The notes: a model not told the origin generated them from the letters alone. 64,000 nucleotides of DNA from Actinospica acidithermotolerans (GCF_018139625.1 NZ_JAGSOH010000004.1:62001-126000), one strand, 5' to 3'. Numbered from the stretch's first letter, positions 7,819 to 16,735 are shown. Translations and numbers: made by a program.

Positions 7819-9738
7819 ATGCCTTCTTTGCACCAAGCCACGCGCGGCCGACTGCTGTTCGGCGGTGACTACAACCCCGAGCAGTGGCCGCGCGAGGTGT
7901 GGACCGAGGACGTGCGGCTGATGCGCGAGGCGAACGTCAACCTCGCGACGGTCGGAGTCTTCTCCTGGGCGCTGCTCGAGCCGCGCCCGGGGGAGTACGA
8001 CTTCGGCTGGCTCGACGAGGTCCTCGATCTCCTGCACGACAACGGGATCGGCGTGGCCCTGGCCACGCCGACCGCCAGTGCGCCGCCGTGGATGCACCAC
8101 CGCTGGCCGGAGACCTCTCCGCAGGACAAGGACCGCACCGTCCGCACCTACGGTTCGCGCAACGCGTACTGCCCGTCGTCGCCGGTCTACCGCCGGTTCG
8201 CCGACGCGATCAGCGCGCAGCTCGCCGACCGGTACGCGCACCATCCCGCACTGCGCATGTGGCACATCGGGAACGAGTTCGGGACCGTCTGCTACTGCGA
8301 CAGCTGCGCCGGCGCCTTCCGTCAGTGGCTTCAGGCAAAGTACACGGACCTCGACGGCCTCAACGAGGCCTGGGGCACGAGTTTCTGGAGCCAGCACTAC
8401 AGCGAGTGGGACGAGGTCATCCCGCCGCGCAAGGTGCAGTACATCATCAACCCGGTCCAGGAGATCGACTACCAGCGGTTCGCCTCGGACCTGCTGCTCG
8501 ACGGCTTCAAGGCCGAACGCGACATCGTCGTCGAGCGCAATCCCGAGATCCCGGTCGTCACCAACTTCATGGGCTTCTTCAAGGGGACCGACGCCTGGCG
8601 GTGGGCGCGGGAAGAGGACTTCGCGTCGCTCGACTCGTACCCCGACCCGAACGACCCGCTCGGCGCCTGCGCGGGAGCCTTCGCGCAGGACCTGACCCGC
8701 TCGCTCGGCCGCGAGACCCGCGGCGGCGGCTGGATCATGATGGAGCAGAGCGCCGGCGCGGTCGGCTTCCGGCCCGTCGCGACGCCGAAGGCGCCCGGAC
8801 TGTTCCGGCTCTGGTCGATGCAGGCCGTGGCCCGCGGCGCCGACGGCGTCCTGCAGTTCCAGTGGCGCGCCTCCAAGCAGGGAGCCGAGCGCACGCACGG
8901 CGCGATGATCCCGCACGCCGGCCCGGACTCACGGGTCTTCCGCGAGGTCTGCGAACTCGGCAAGGAGCTCGAAAGCCTGGGCGATGTGCTCGGCGCCGAG
9001 GTCGAGGCCGATGTCGCGATCGTCATGGACTGGGACGCCTGGCGCGCGCTCGAGCTCGAACACCAGCCGCTCGAGGGCTTCTCCTACGCGGACCGGCTCT
9101 ACGAGTACTACCGGCCGCTCTGGCAGGCGAACATCACGTGCGACTTCGTGCGCGCGGAAGGCGACCTGAGCCGCTACCGGCTCGTCCTCGCGCCGAACCT
9201 CTACCAGATCACCGACGCCGCCGGCCGGAATCTGGAGCGATACGTCGAGGCGGGCGGGACGCTCGTGGTCGGGCCCTTCAGCGGAGTGACGGACCCCGAC
9301 GAGCGCGTCCGCCTCGGCGGTTACCCGGGCTCGCTGCGCGAGCTGCTGGGTATCCGCATCGAGGAGTACTGGCCCCTCGCGGACGACGTCGAACTGCGCG
9401 TCACGTCCGCGCGGTTCGGCGCCCTCCGGGCACACCGATGGGCCGAATGGTTCGATCTCGACGCCACCGGCGCCGAGATCGTCGCGAGAATCGAGGGCGG
9501 TCCGCTCCAGGGCCAGCCCGCGGTCCTGGCGAACCGGTACGGTTCGGGCATCGCGTGGTACGTCGCGACGCTGCCCGAGCAGGCCGCGCTCGACCGGCTG
9601 CTGCTGGCCGTCGCGTCCGACGCGGGCGCCGAGCCCGTGCTGCCCGACCTGCCCGAGGGAGTCGAGGCGGTGCGCCGCGGCGACCAGGTGTTCGTGCTCG
9701 ACCACCGCACGCGTGAAGTGGAAGTCCGCCATGGGTAG
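7819..9738 (+). CDS. GH42 beta-galactosidase
   Basis: 639 aa, normal for the family. The N-terminal barrel shows GGDYNPEQWP and the acid/base Glu E153 in HIGNEFG. The nucleophile is expected at E309 in MMEQSAGAV. A Zn-type Cys group (CYCDSC) follows the acid/base, as in many GH42 enzymes, then trimerisation and C-terminal beta domains. No signal peptide, so it is intracellular. It starts 7 bases after the GH74 stop, hence same operon. In this context it would remove galactose from imported galactosylated xyloglucan oligosaccharides (inference); family members can also act on arabinogalactan or lactose. Confidence 0.92.
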   Translation: MPSLHQATRGRLLFGGDYNPEQWPREVWTEDVRLMREANVNLATVGVFSWALLEPRPGEYDFGWLDEVLDLLHDNGIGVALATPTASAPPWMHHRWPETSPQDKDRTVRTYGSRNAYCPSSPVYRRFADAISAQLADRYAHHPALRMWHIGNEFGTVCYCDSCAGAFRQWLQAKYTDLDGLNEAWGTSFWSQHYSEWDEVIPPRKVQYIINPVQEIDYQRFASDLLLDGFKAERDIVVERNPEIPVVTNFMGFFKGTDAWRWAREEDFASLDSYPDPNDPLGACAGAFAQDLTRSLGRETRGGGWIMMEQSAGAVGFRPVATPKAPGLFRLWSMQAVARGADGVLQFQWRASKQGAERTHGAMIPHAGPDSRVFREVCELGKELESLGDVLGAEVEADVAIVMDWDAWRALELEHQPLEGFSYADRLYEYYRPLWQANITCDFVRAEGDLSRYRLVLAPNLYQITDAAGRNLERYVEAGGTLVVGPFSGVTDPDERVRLGGYPGSLRELLGIRIEEYWPLADDVELRVTSARFGALRAHRWAEWFDLDATGAEIVARIEGGPLQGQPAVLANRYGSGIAWYVATLPEQAALDRLLLAVASDAGAEPVLPDLPEGVEAVRRGDQVFVLDHRTREVEVRHG

Positions 9739-9751
9739 TCTCACTGCACGG

Positions 9752-9766
9752 TGTGCGGAGCGCACA
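9752..9766 (+). terminator. Weak hairpin after GH42 gene
   Basis: TGTGCG and CGCACA pair around a 3-base loop shortly after the GH42 stop. The stem is only 6 bp and there is no T tract, so this may be a partial terminator or chance. Confidence 0.3.
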
Positions 9767-9777
9767 GAATGACTGTG

Positions 9778-9791
9778 TCGAAGCGCTTCGA
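9778..9791. promoter_or_regulatory. LacI-family operator O3, TCGAAGCGCTTCGA
   Basis: Perfect 14-bp palindrome identical to O1. It lies about 140 bases upstream of the lacI-type gene and 101 bp (centre to centre) from O4, a pair that could support looping. Confidence 0.8.
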
Positions 9792-9878
9792 CGATGGGCC
9801 TAGACAGTCGTCACGTGCGCGGACTAACCTTCCCCTGCAAGACGTATCGCGGGGGCTGCAACTGGGTGCGAGGCTCTG

Positions 9879-9892
9879 TCGAAGCGCTTCAC
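9879..9892. promoter_or_regulatory. LacI-family operator O4, TCGAAGCGCTTCAC
   Basis: Matches the locus palindrome at 12 of 14 positions, with only the last two bases differing. It is 37 bases before the regulator start, consistent with autoregulation. Confidence 0.75.
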
Positions 9893-9929
9893 CTGCGGCC
9901 CCCCGACCCGACCGAGAAGGACATTGTTC

Positions 9930-10946
9930 ATGGTGACGCTGGCCGAAGTCGCCCGCCAGGCGGGCGTCTCGCCCTCGACGGTGTCCTACGTGCTCTCCCG
10001 CAAGCGCTCCATCTCGGACGAGACCCGGCGCAAGGTGGAGGCCGCGATCGAGTCGCTGGGCTACCACCCGCACGCCGGCGCCCGCGCGCTGGCCTCGAAC
10101 CGGTCGAACATCCTGGCTTTGATGATCCCGCTGCGCAGCGACATGTACGTGCCGGTGATCATGGAGATCGCGATGGCCGTCACCACCGAGGCCCGCGAGT
10201 TCGGCCAGGACGTGCTGCTGCTGACCAAGGACGAGGGCACCGCGGGCGTGCGCCGGATCGCCGGCAGCGGCCTGGCCGACGCGATGATCATGATGGACAT
10301 CGAGCTCGAGGACGACCGGATCCCGGTGCTGCGCGAGACCGAGACCCCGGCCGTGCTCATCGGACTGCCCGCCGACCCGGCCGGCCTGGCCTGCGTGGAC
10401 CTCGACTTCGAGGCCACCGGCGCCGCGTGTGTCGAGCACCTGGCCTCGCTCGGCCACCGCGACATCGCGCTGATCGGCGAGGGCGAGGGCGTCTACAAGC
10501 GCAACACCGGCTTCGCCGCGCGCACCCTGACCGGCTTCCAGCGCGCCGCGGCCGAGCACGGGGTCCGCGCCGTGCACCGCTCCTGCGAGGGGACGTACGA
10601 GTCCACCGCCGGCGTGCTCTCCCGGATCCTCGAGGAGCGCCCGGGCACCACCGGATTCGTCGTGCAGAACGAGGCCGCGATCGCCCCGCTGCTCAGCCTG
10701 CTGCGCCTGTCCGGGCGCGCGGTGCCCGAGGACACCAGTGTGGTGGCGATCTGCCCCGACCAGGTCGCGCTGCAGTCCTCGCCGCGGCTGACCAGCGTCT
10801 CCATCCCCGCCGAGGAGATGGGCCGGCAGGCCGTCCGGCAGGTCATGGCCCAGCTCGACCACGCGCCCGAGGGCGCGTCCCAGACCACGATGATCCCCCC
10901 GGCGCTCACCGTGCGCGACTCCAGCGCCCGCGGCCCGGCCGCCTAG
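9930..10946 (+). CDS. LacI/GalR-family transcriptional regulator of the xyloglucan locus
   Basis: 338 aa. The N-terminal helix-turn-helix and hinge are clear (TLAEVARQAGVSPSTVSYVL, then a hinge helix near residues 45-58), followed by a periplasmic-binding-protein-like sensor domain. The start ATG 9930 has a GAGAAGG site; a GTG follows directly and a TTG lies two codons upstream. Two operator palindromes precede the gene and two more lie in the GH3/transporter control region, so it most likely represses the whole locus and itself. The inducer is unknown; a xyloglucan-derived sugar is the natural guess. The GH31 gene follows on the same strand without an operator of its own. Confidence 0.9.
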   Translation: MVTLAEVARQAGVSPSTVSYVLSRKRSISDETRRKVEAAIESLGYHPHAGARALASNRSNILALMIPLRSDMYVPVIMEIAMAVTTEAREFGQDVLLLTKDEGTAGVRRIAGSGLADAMIMMDIELEDDRIPVLRETETPAVLIGLPADPAGLACVDLDFEATGAACVEHLASLGHRDIALIGEGEGVYKRNTGFAARTLTGFQRAAAEHGVRAVHRSCEGTYESTAGVLSRILEERPGTTGFVVQNEAAIAPLLSLLRLSGRAVPEDTSVVAICPDQVALQSSPRLTSVSIPAEEMGRQAVRQVMAQLDHAPEGASQTTMIPPALTVRDSSARGPAA

Positions 10947-11060
10947 CCCGAAGCATCCACCCGGCCCGTCCCCCACAAGTTCACAGATCCGGCGTCCGGC
11001 CCCGCACGGCCGCGCCGCGATCCGTCGCACCCTCTTGCCGATCGAAAGGCTCATTCCGCC

Positions 11061-13118
11061 ATGTCCGAGGAATCCCCCCTCGCCTCGCTTGCCCACGAAA
11101 TCGGCGAGTTCTCGGTCCGCCCCGGGGCGTCGAGCGCCCTGGAGTGGACGGGCCGCCAGGAGGTGCTGCGCATCGAACCCTGGGGCCCGAACTCGCTGCG
11201 GGTCCGTTCGAAAGTCGGCGGCCCGATCCTGGAGGCGCTGCCCGGCGCGCTGCTCGATCCACCGGAAGCCCCGGTCGAGCCGGCCGCCGACGCCGTCGTC
11301 GAGATAACCGACAGGGGCGCCACGATCGTCAACGGCGCCATCACCGCGCGGGTCAGCATGACCGGCCGCATCGTCTACCAGCGCACCGAGGACGGCTCCG
11401 AGCTGCTCTCCGAGCAGGACGCCCACTTCTGGTGGCCGGGCCCGCGCCTGCGCACCGCGCTCGGCAACGGCTACGCCCGCCTCGAGCAGCGCTTCGCCGC
11501 GTATCCCGACGAGAAGCTCTACGGCCTCGGCCAGCACCAGCACGGCCTGTACGACCAGAAGGGCGCGGTGATCGAGCTCGTCCAGCGCAACTCCGAGGTG
11601 ACCATCCCGTTCCTGGTCTCCTCGCGCGGCTACGGCTTCCTCTGGAACAATCCGGCGATCGGCCGCGTCGAGCTCGCCCTCAACGGCACCCGCTGGGTCG
11701 CCGACGCCGCCCGGCAGCTCGACTACTGGATCACCGCGGGCGACCCGGCGGCCATCCAGCGCACGTACGCCGACGTGACCGGCCACACCCCGGAGCTGCC
11801 GGAGTGGGCCGCGGGCTTCTGGCAGTGCAAGCTGCGCTACCGCTCCCAGGAGGAGCTGATGGAGGTCGCGCGCGAGTACCACCGGCGCGGCATCCCGCTC
11901 GACGTGATCGTCGCCGACTTCTTCCACTGGACCCACCTGGGCGAGTGGCGCTTCGACCCGGAGGAGTGGCCCGACCCGGACGCCGCCGTCGCCGAGCTCG
12001 CGAGCTACGGGACGAAGCTGATGGTCTCCGTCTGGCCCTCCGTCAGCCCGCTGTCCGAGTACCACGCCGAGATGGAGCGCCGCGGCTTGCTCATCGGCAC
12101 CGAGTTCGGCCCCGTCGCGCACGCCGACTGGCCGGACAAGGGCGTCGACAAGACGGTCCAGATCGCCTTCTACGACGCGACCAACCCGGCCGCGCGCGAC
12201 TTCGTCTGGGACAAGGTCCGGGCCAACTACCTGGAGCGCGGCATCGAGGTCTTCTGGGCCGACGCCTGCGAGCCCGAGCTCAAGCCCGGCTACTCCGCGA
12301 ACCTCCGCTACTACGCGGGCGCCGGCCTCGAGGTCGGCAACATGTACCCGCGGGAGAACGCGCGGATGTTCTACGAGGGCATGCACGCCGCCGGCAAGCC
12401 CGAGGTCGTCACGCTCAACCGCTCCGCCTGGGCCGGCTCCCAGCGGTACGGCGCGATCCTGTGGTCCGGCGACATCCAGACCGACTTCGCCACCTTCCGC
12501 CACCAGATCGCGGCCGGCCTGAACACCGCGCTCAGCGGCATCCCGTGGTGGAACACCGACATCGGCGGCTTCCACGGCGGCGACCCGAACTCGCCGGATT
12601 ACCGCGAGGTCATGGTCCGCTGGTTCCAGTTCGGCGCCTTCAGCCCGATCTTCCGGCTGCACGGCTTCCGCGAGCCGGCCGAGGCCTTCTCCCCGCAGAT
12701 GACCGGCGGCCCGAACGAGATCTGGTCGTACGGCGAAGAGGCCTGCGAGATCATGGCCTCGTACATCGCCCTGCGCGAGCGCCTCAAGCCGTACGTGCTC
12801 TCCGTGATGAAGGAGGCGCACGAGACCGGCCTGACGCCGATGCGCCCCTACCTGGTCGAGTTCCCCGAGGACCCGAAGTCCTGGACCGTCGACGACGCCT
12901 ACCTCTTCGGCCGCGACCTGCTCGTCGCGCCGGTCCTCGAGGCCGGAGCCCGATCCTGGGACGTCTACCTGCCCAAGGGCGCCACCTGGCGCGACGCCTG
13001 GACCGGCGAGGAGCACGAAGGCGGCCGGACCGTGACCGTCCCCGCGCCCCTCGACCGGATCCCGCTGTTCCTGCGCGACGGCGCGACCCTGCCGATCGCG
13101 GATGGCGGGACTGAGTAG
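11061..13118 (+). CDS. GH31 alpha-xylosidase (alpha-glycosidase family 31)
   Basis: 685 aa. An N-terminal beta-sandwich is followed by the GH31 barrel. The nucleophile is D401 in FWADACEPE and the acid/base D500 in WWNTDIGGF. The FWADACEPE form matches the alpha-xylosidase branch rather than the WIDMNE form of alpha-glucosidases. No signal peptide, so it should remove alpha-1,6-xylose from the non-reducing end of imported xyloglucan oligosaccharides. It lies 114 bases after the LacI gene and probably shares its transcript. It converges on the ABC-2 permease gene with only 6 bases between the stops. Confidence 0.88.
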   Translation: MSEESPLASLAHEIGEFSVRPGASSALEWTGRQEVLRIEPWGPNSLRVRSKVGGPILEALPGALLDPPEAPVEPAADAVVEITDRGATIVNGAITARVSMTGRIVYQRTEDGSELLSEQDAHFWWPGPRLRTALGNGYARLEQRFAAYPDEKLYGLGQHQHGLYDQKGAVIELVQRNSEVTIPFLVSSRGYGFLWNNPAIGRVELALNGTRWVADAARQLDYWITAGDPAAIQRTYADVTGHTPELPEWAAGFWQCKLRYRSQEELMEVAREYHRRGIPLDVIVADFFHWTHLGEWRFDPEEWPDPDAAVAELASYGTKLMVSVWPSVSPLSEYHAEMERRGLLIGTEFGPVAHADWPDKGVDKTVQIAFYDATNPAARDFVWDKVRANYLERGIEVFWADACEPELKPGYSANLRYYAGAGLEVGNMYPRENARMFYEGMHAAGKPEVVTLNRSAWAGSQRYGAILWSGDIQTDFATFRHQIAAGLNTALSGIPWWNTDIGGFHGGDPNSPDYREVMVRWFQFGAFSPIFRLHGFREPAEAFSPQMTGGPNEIWSYGEEACEIMASYIALRERLKPYVLSVMKEAHETGLTPMRPYLVEFPEDPKSWTVDDAYLFGRDLLVAPVLEAGARSWDVYLPKGATWRDAWTGEEHEGGRTVTVPAPLDRIPLFLRDGATLPIADGGTE

Positions 13119-13124
13119 CGGCGG

Positions 13125-13898
13125 CTACATGGACCGCTGGTAGCTGCGGAAGGCGCGCGTCGAGACCCAGGCGCAGAGGACCATGAGCACCGCGAGGTAG
13201 CCCAGGTTCTCGAAGATCGGTCCCCAGTCGGGATCCGCGCCGAGCGCGCCGCGCCCGGCTACCAGCGTCCAGTTCACCGGGTTGAACTTGGTGATGTCCT
13301 GCATCCAATGCGGCATCAGGACCAGCGCCATGAAGCCGGTGGACATGAACTGAAGGGGCATCAGCACGAAGTTGGACGCCGCGATGATCGACTCCTCGCG
13401 GCGGACCAGCAGCGCGAGACCGTAGGAGAGCGCGCCGATCGCCGTGGCCAGCAGGTTCGTGGCCACCATCAGCACCAGCACGCCCATCACCAGGTGGTGG
13501 TAGCTGGCGCCGACCGCCGCACCGAACAGCAGGATGATGATCGCCTGGATGACGATCGAGAGCACCTGCACGATCAGCCGCCCGAGAATCAGCGAGGCGC
13601 GGTTGACCGGCGAGACCAGGAAGCGGTCCAGCACGCCGCGGGTCAGGTCGTCCAGGATCGCCATGCCGCCCCAGCCCGCGCCGAAGAACCCGGACATGAC
13701 CACGATCGAGGGGACCAGGTAGGTCTCGTAGTTCGAGGCGCCGAAGCCCGGCAGCTGGGTCACCGACTTGAACAGCTGCCCGAACAGCAGCAGCCAGATC
13801 ATCGGCTGGATCAGCGTGAAGGCCACATACATCGGCTGGCGCAGGAAGGCACGGAACGCGCGTCCGGTCATGTACCAGGTGTCTGCGAGTGCGCTCAC
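13125..13898 (-). CDS. ABC-2 type transporter permease, DrrB-like
   Basis: 257 aa with six predicted hydrophobic segments (for example MYVAFTLIQPMIWLLLF near the start). It is the membrane half of an exporter whose ATPase is encoded just upstream. The GTG start at 13898 overlaps the ATPase stop (GTGA) and has a GGAGGAG site inside the ATPase 3' end, so the two are coupled. DrrAB-like exporters often give drug or antibiotic resistance, but the substrate cannot be read from sequence. Confidence 0.88.
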   Translation of the reverse strand: MSALADTWYMTGRAFRAFLRQPMYVAFTLIQPMIWLLLFGQLFKSVTQLPGFGASNYETYLVPSIVVMSGFFGAGWGGMAILDDLTRGVLDRFLVSPVNRASLILGRLIVQVLSIVIQAIIILLFGAAVGASYHHLVMGVLVLMVATNLLATAIGALSYGLALLVRREESIIAASNFVLMPLQFMSTGFMALVLMPHWMQDITKFNPVNWTLVAGRGALGADPDWGPIFENLGYLAVLMVLCAWVSTRAFRSYQRSM

Positions 13899-14908
13899 TT
13901 CTTCTCCTCCTTCGCGGCGTGAGCCGCGGCCTGCTCGGCCGCGTTGAAAGAACGCCCGGTGTAGCGCATGTAGACGTCGTCGAGCGAGGGTCGGGCGACG
14001 GTGACCGAAGCGACGTGGATGTCCGCCGCCTCGAGCGCGGCCAGCAGCGCGGGCACCGCGCCGGCGCCGTCCGCGCTTCGTCCGCGCAGGGTCAGCCCGT
14101 CCACGCCGATCTCCGAGAGCACGCCGCCTTGCTCCAGCGCGATCGACTTCGCCGTGTCCGCATCGGAGCCTGCGGCCAACTCCAGACTCACCGCGTCGCC
14201 GTTGAGCTGGGCCTTGAGTTCGTCCGGCGTGCCCTCGACGACGATCCGGCCCTGATCGACGATCGCGAGATTGCGTGCGAGCTGGTCGGCCTCCTCCAGA
14301 TAGTGCGTCGTGAGCAGGATGGTCAGTCCCTGGTCCCAGGCCAGCTCGCGGATCTGCTCCCACATCTCCGACCTCGCCTCCGGGTCCAGGCCCGTGGTCG
14401 GCTCGTCGAGGAAGAGCACCTGCGGCGAGTGCATCAGGCCGAGTGCCACGTCGAGCTTCCGCTTCATGCCGCCCGAGTACGTCTTCACGAAGCGGTTGCC
14501 GACCTCGGCCAGCCCGAAGCGGAGTAGCAGTTCGTCGGCGCGGCGGTTCAACTCGACGCCGCGCATTCCGTACACGCGGCCTTGCAGCAGCAGGTTCTCG
14601 CGCCCGGTGGCCTGCACGTCCACCCCGGAGTTCTGCGCGACGCAGCCGATCGCCCGCCGGACCTGCTTCTGCTGCCTCACGATGTCGAAGCCCGCCACGC
14701 TCGCGGACCCGCCGGTCGGCGCCGAGAGCGTCGTGAGCATTCTGACGAGCGTGGACTTCCCGGCTCCGTTCGGGCCGAGCAGCCCGAAGACGGTCCCGGC
14801 CGGAATGCGCAGGTTCACCCCGCGCACCGCCTGTACCCCGCCCTTGTATGTCTTGACCAGGTCGCTCGCGTCGATCGCGAGCCTCGTTCCAGCCGTGGAT
14901 GCGGTCAC
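13895..14908 (-). CDS. ABC transporter ATP-binding protein, DrrA-like
   Basis: 337 aa. Walker A is GPNGAGKST at residues 45-53; the signature is YSGGMKRKLDVA and Walker B is [14 protein letters not shown]-terminal extension of about 100 residues, found in the DrrA/CcmA export subfamily, follows. The GTG start at 14908 has a GGAAGGGGG site. A perfect 13-bp inverted repeat begins 16 bases upstream of the start and probably holds the operator. No dedicated regulator gene is adjacent. Confidence 0.9.
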   Translation of the reverse strand: MTASTAGTRLAIDASDLVKTYKGGVQAVRGVNLRIPAGTVFGLLGPNGAGKSTLVRMLTTLSAPTGGSASVAGFDIVRQQKQVRRAIGCVAQNSGVDVQATGRENLLLQGRVYGMRGVELNRRADELLLRFGLAEVGNRFVKTYSGGMKRKLDVALGLMHSPQVLFLDEPTTGLDPEARSEMWEQIRELAWDQGLTILLTTHYLEEADQLARNLAIVDQGRIVVEGTPDELKAQLNGDAVSLELAAGSDADTAKSIALEQGGVLSEIGVDGLTLRGRSADGAGAVPALLAALEAADIHVASVTVARPSLDDVYMRYTGRSFNAAEQAAAHAAKEEKK

Positions 14909-14923
14909 GGCAGCCCCCTTCCG

Positions 14924-14964
14924 TCGCGTTATATCGCGTTTGCGAGAGACACGATATAACGCGA
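14924..14964. promoter_or_regulatory. Perfect 13-bp inverted repeat in promoter region of ABC exporter
   Basis: TCGCGTTATATCG and CGATATAACGCGA are exact reverse complements separated by 15 bases. The AT-rich half-sites stand out in this GC-rich DNA. Size and position fit an operator for a dimeric repressor (PadR, MarR or TetR class), or two sites in opposite orientation flanking a -10 region. It lies between the exporter and the divergent zinc-ribbon gene, so it could control both. Confidence 0.65.
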
Positions 14965-15069
14965 ATCCGGGCTGTCAAGTCCCGGGCGGCTTGCGCGCGC
15001 TCGCGCCGGTGCGGTACGAAAATCCCAGTCGCGCGGTGGGAGCGCGAACGACCTGGGAGGGGGTCGGCC

Positions 15070-15729
15070 GTGGCCGACCAGCTTTGGTTCACCGACAACA
15101 GCCGGGACCTGTCGAACGCCTATGGCGACGACGCCGGTTTCGAGTTCGAGTTCTACTGCCAGCGCTGCGGCGACACCTGGCGCTCGGGCTTCGAGAACTA
15201 CACGCTCGGCCGCGCCTCGGGCTGGCTGCGCCGGGCGAGCAGCATGGCCTCGAACGTGACCTCGAACATCGGCTTCGACGTCGCGAACACCGTCGGCGGG
15301 CTCGCCGACGCGGGTTGGCACAAGGCCCGCGACGCCGCGTTCCAGCGCGCGATCACGAAGGCCGACAGCCACTTCCATCGCTGCGCGCGCTGCACCGAGC
15401 ACGTCTGCGACAACTGCTGGAGCGCCGACCGTGGCCTGTGCCGGAACTGCGCGCCGGACCTGCAGACCGAGGTCGAGCAGGCTCGGGCGGAGAGCGAGGT
15501 CCACGCGGCGCGCCAGGCTGCCGCGGAGGCCGGCGCGAAGCTGGCCCAGGGCATCGACGTCACCACACAGCACCGGCTCGTCTGCCCGCAGTGCAGGACC
15601 GAGACGCACGGCGCCAAGTTCTGCCCGGAGTGCGGCCACAAGGTCGGCGGTGCCGCGGCCTGCTCGTCCTGCGCGAACGAGATCCCGGCCGGCGCGAAGT
15701 TCTGCCCGGAGTGCGGAACCCCGGCCTAA
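15070..15729 (+). CDS. Multi-zinc-ribbon protein of unknown function
   Basis: 219 aa. Start GTG 15070 follows a GGGAGGGGG site. Cys pairs occur as CQRCG near residue 29, a middle cluster (CARCTEHVCDNC, then CRNC), and two C-terminal zinc ribbons of the form CPQC...FCPECG and CSSC...FCPECG. Between them is an alanine-rich, probably coiled segment. Tandem zinc ribbons suggest binding of protein or nucleic acid, but no catalytic residues are seen. It is divergent from the ABC exporter across the inverted repeat and converges on the WYL regulator with 7 bases between the stops. Confidence 0.75.
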   Translation: MADQLWFTDNSRDLSNAYGDDAGFEFEFYCQRCGDTWRSGFENYTLGRASGWLRRASSMASNVTSNIGFDVANTVGGLADAGWHKARDAAFQRAITKADSHFHRCARCTEHVCDNCWSADRGLCRNCAPDLQTEVEQARAESEVHAARQAAAEAGAKLAQGIDVTTQHRLVCPQCRTETHGAKFCPECGHKVGGAAACSSCANEIPAGAKFCPECGTPA

Positions 15730-15736
15730 GCCAGGC

Positions 15737-16699
15737 CTAGCCATCCGCTGCCTTCGCGTAGCGCCGCCCGAGCCTGCGGACCGCGTCCACGAGCTCGGGC
15801 GGCGACGTGACCGTGAAGTCGTACCCGATCATGCCGAGATACACGGCGAACATGTCGGCGTCGTCGTTTCCGCTGCTCAGCACGCAGGTGTCGGGGTCGA
15901 TGCTCTGGATCGTGCCCACGTAGCCCGGAATCCGCTCCGCGACGACCGCGGCCGGCGCGTGAACGGTGATGTTCGCGGTGACGCGCTTCGGCGCGGCCGA
16001 GACGCGTTCGGAGACGTACCGCGCGAGGTCCTCGTCCGGTAGCTCGCGCGGCGGGAACTTCGGGCCTGCGGGGAACTTCGGCGTCATCCGGTCGACCCGG
16101 AAGGTGCGCCAGTCCTCGCGGTCGCGGTCCCACGCGACCAGATACCAGCGCCGCCCCCAGTTGACCAGGCCGTACGGCTCGGCGATCCGTCGGCTGCCGG
16201 ATTTGCCGCGGTCTTCGTAGTCGAAGCGCACGAGCTCGTGGTCACGGCACGCCGCCGTCAGCTCCGTCAGCACGCCGGCGTCCACGCGCGGTGAGTTCTC
16301 GTTCGTCGATACCGAGGCCACGTACGTCTGCAGGGCGTTGACGCGCCTGCGCAGACGCGAGGGCAGCACCTTCTCGACCTTCGCGAGCGCCCGGAGCGAG
16401 GTCTCCTCGATACCTGAGATCGATCCCGAAGCCGCCGTCCGCAGCCCGACCGCGACGGCGACCGCCTCCTCGTCGTCCAGCAGCAGCGGCGGAAGCTGCG
16501 CGCCCGCGCCGAGCCGGTAGCCGCCGACCGCGCCACGCGTCGCGTCGACCGGATAGCCGAGATTGCGCAGCCGTTCGACGTCGTTGCGCACGGTCCGGGT
16601 GCTCACGCCGAGCCGTTCCGCCAGCTGCGGGCCGGTCCATTCGCGGGGCGTCTGCAAGAGCGAGAGCAGACGGAGCAGTCGCGCCGAGGTCTCCAACAT
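15737..16699 (-). CDS. WYL-domain transcriptional regulator with N-terminal HTH
   Basis: 320 aa. An HTH_11/DeoR-like helix-turn-helix occupies residues 1-60 (LAERLGVSTRTVRNDVERLR), followed by a WYL domain (YGLVNWGRRWYLVAWDRDR) and a WCX-like C-terminus. I chose ATG 16699; an in-frame TTG lies seven codons upstream. WYL regulators sense ligands, often nucleotides, and can activate or repress. It is divergent from an MFS exporter gene with about 62 bases between starts, so exporter control is likely. Confidence 0.85.
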   Translation of the reverse strand: MLETSARLLRLLSLLQTPREWTGPQLAERLGVSTRTVRNDVERLRNLGYPVDATRGAVGGYRLGAGAQLPPLLLDDEEAVAVAVGLRTAASGSISGIEETSLRALAKVEKVLPSRLRRRVNALQTYVASVSTNENSPRVDAGVLTELTAACRDHELVRFDYEDRGKSGSRRIAEPYGLVNWGRRWYLVAWDRDREDWRTFRVDRMTPKFPAGPKFPPRELPDEDLARYVSERVSAAPKRVTANITVHAPAAVVAERIPGYVGTIQSIDPDTCVLSSGNDDADMFAVYLGMIGYDFTVTSPPELVDAVRRLGRRYAKAADG

Positions 16700-16735
16700 G
16701 TTCTTCAGTCTGCTCCTCAATCAGGAACCAAGCGT

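Noticed and set aside
9741-13016. 1091-codon open frame on the minus strand opposite lacI and GH31 genes
   Set aside because: Antisense shadow; the plus strand carries LacI and GH31 proteins with intact catalytic motifs.
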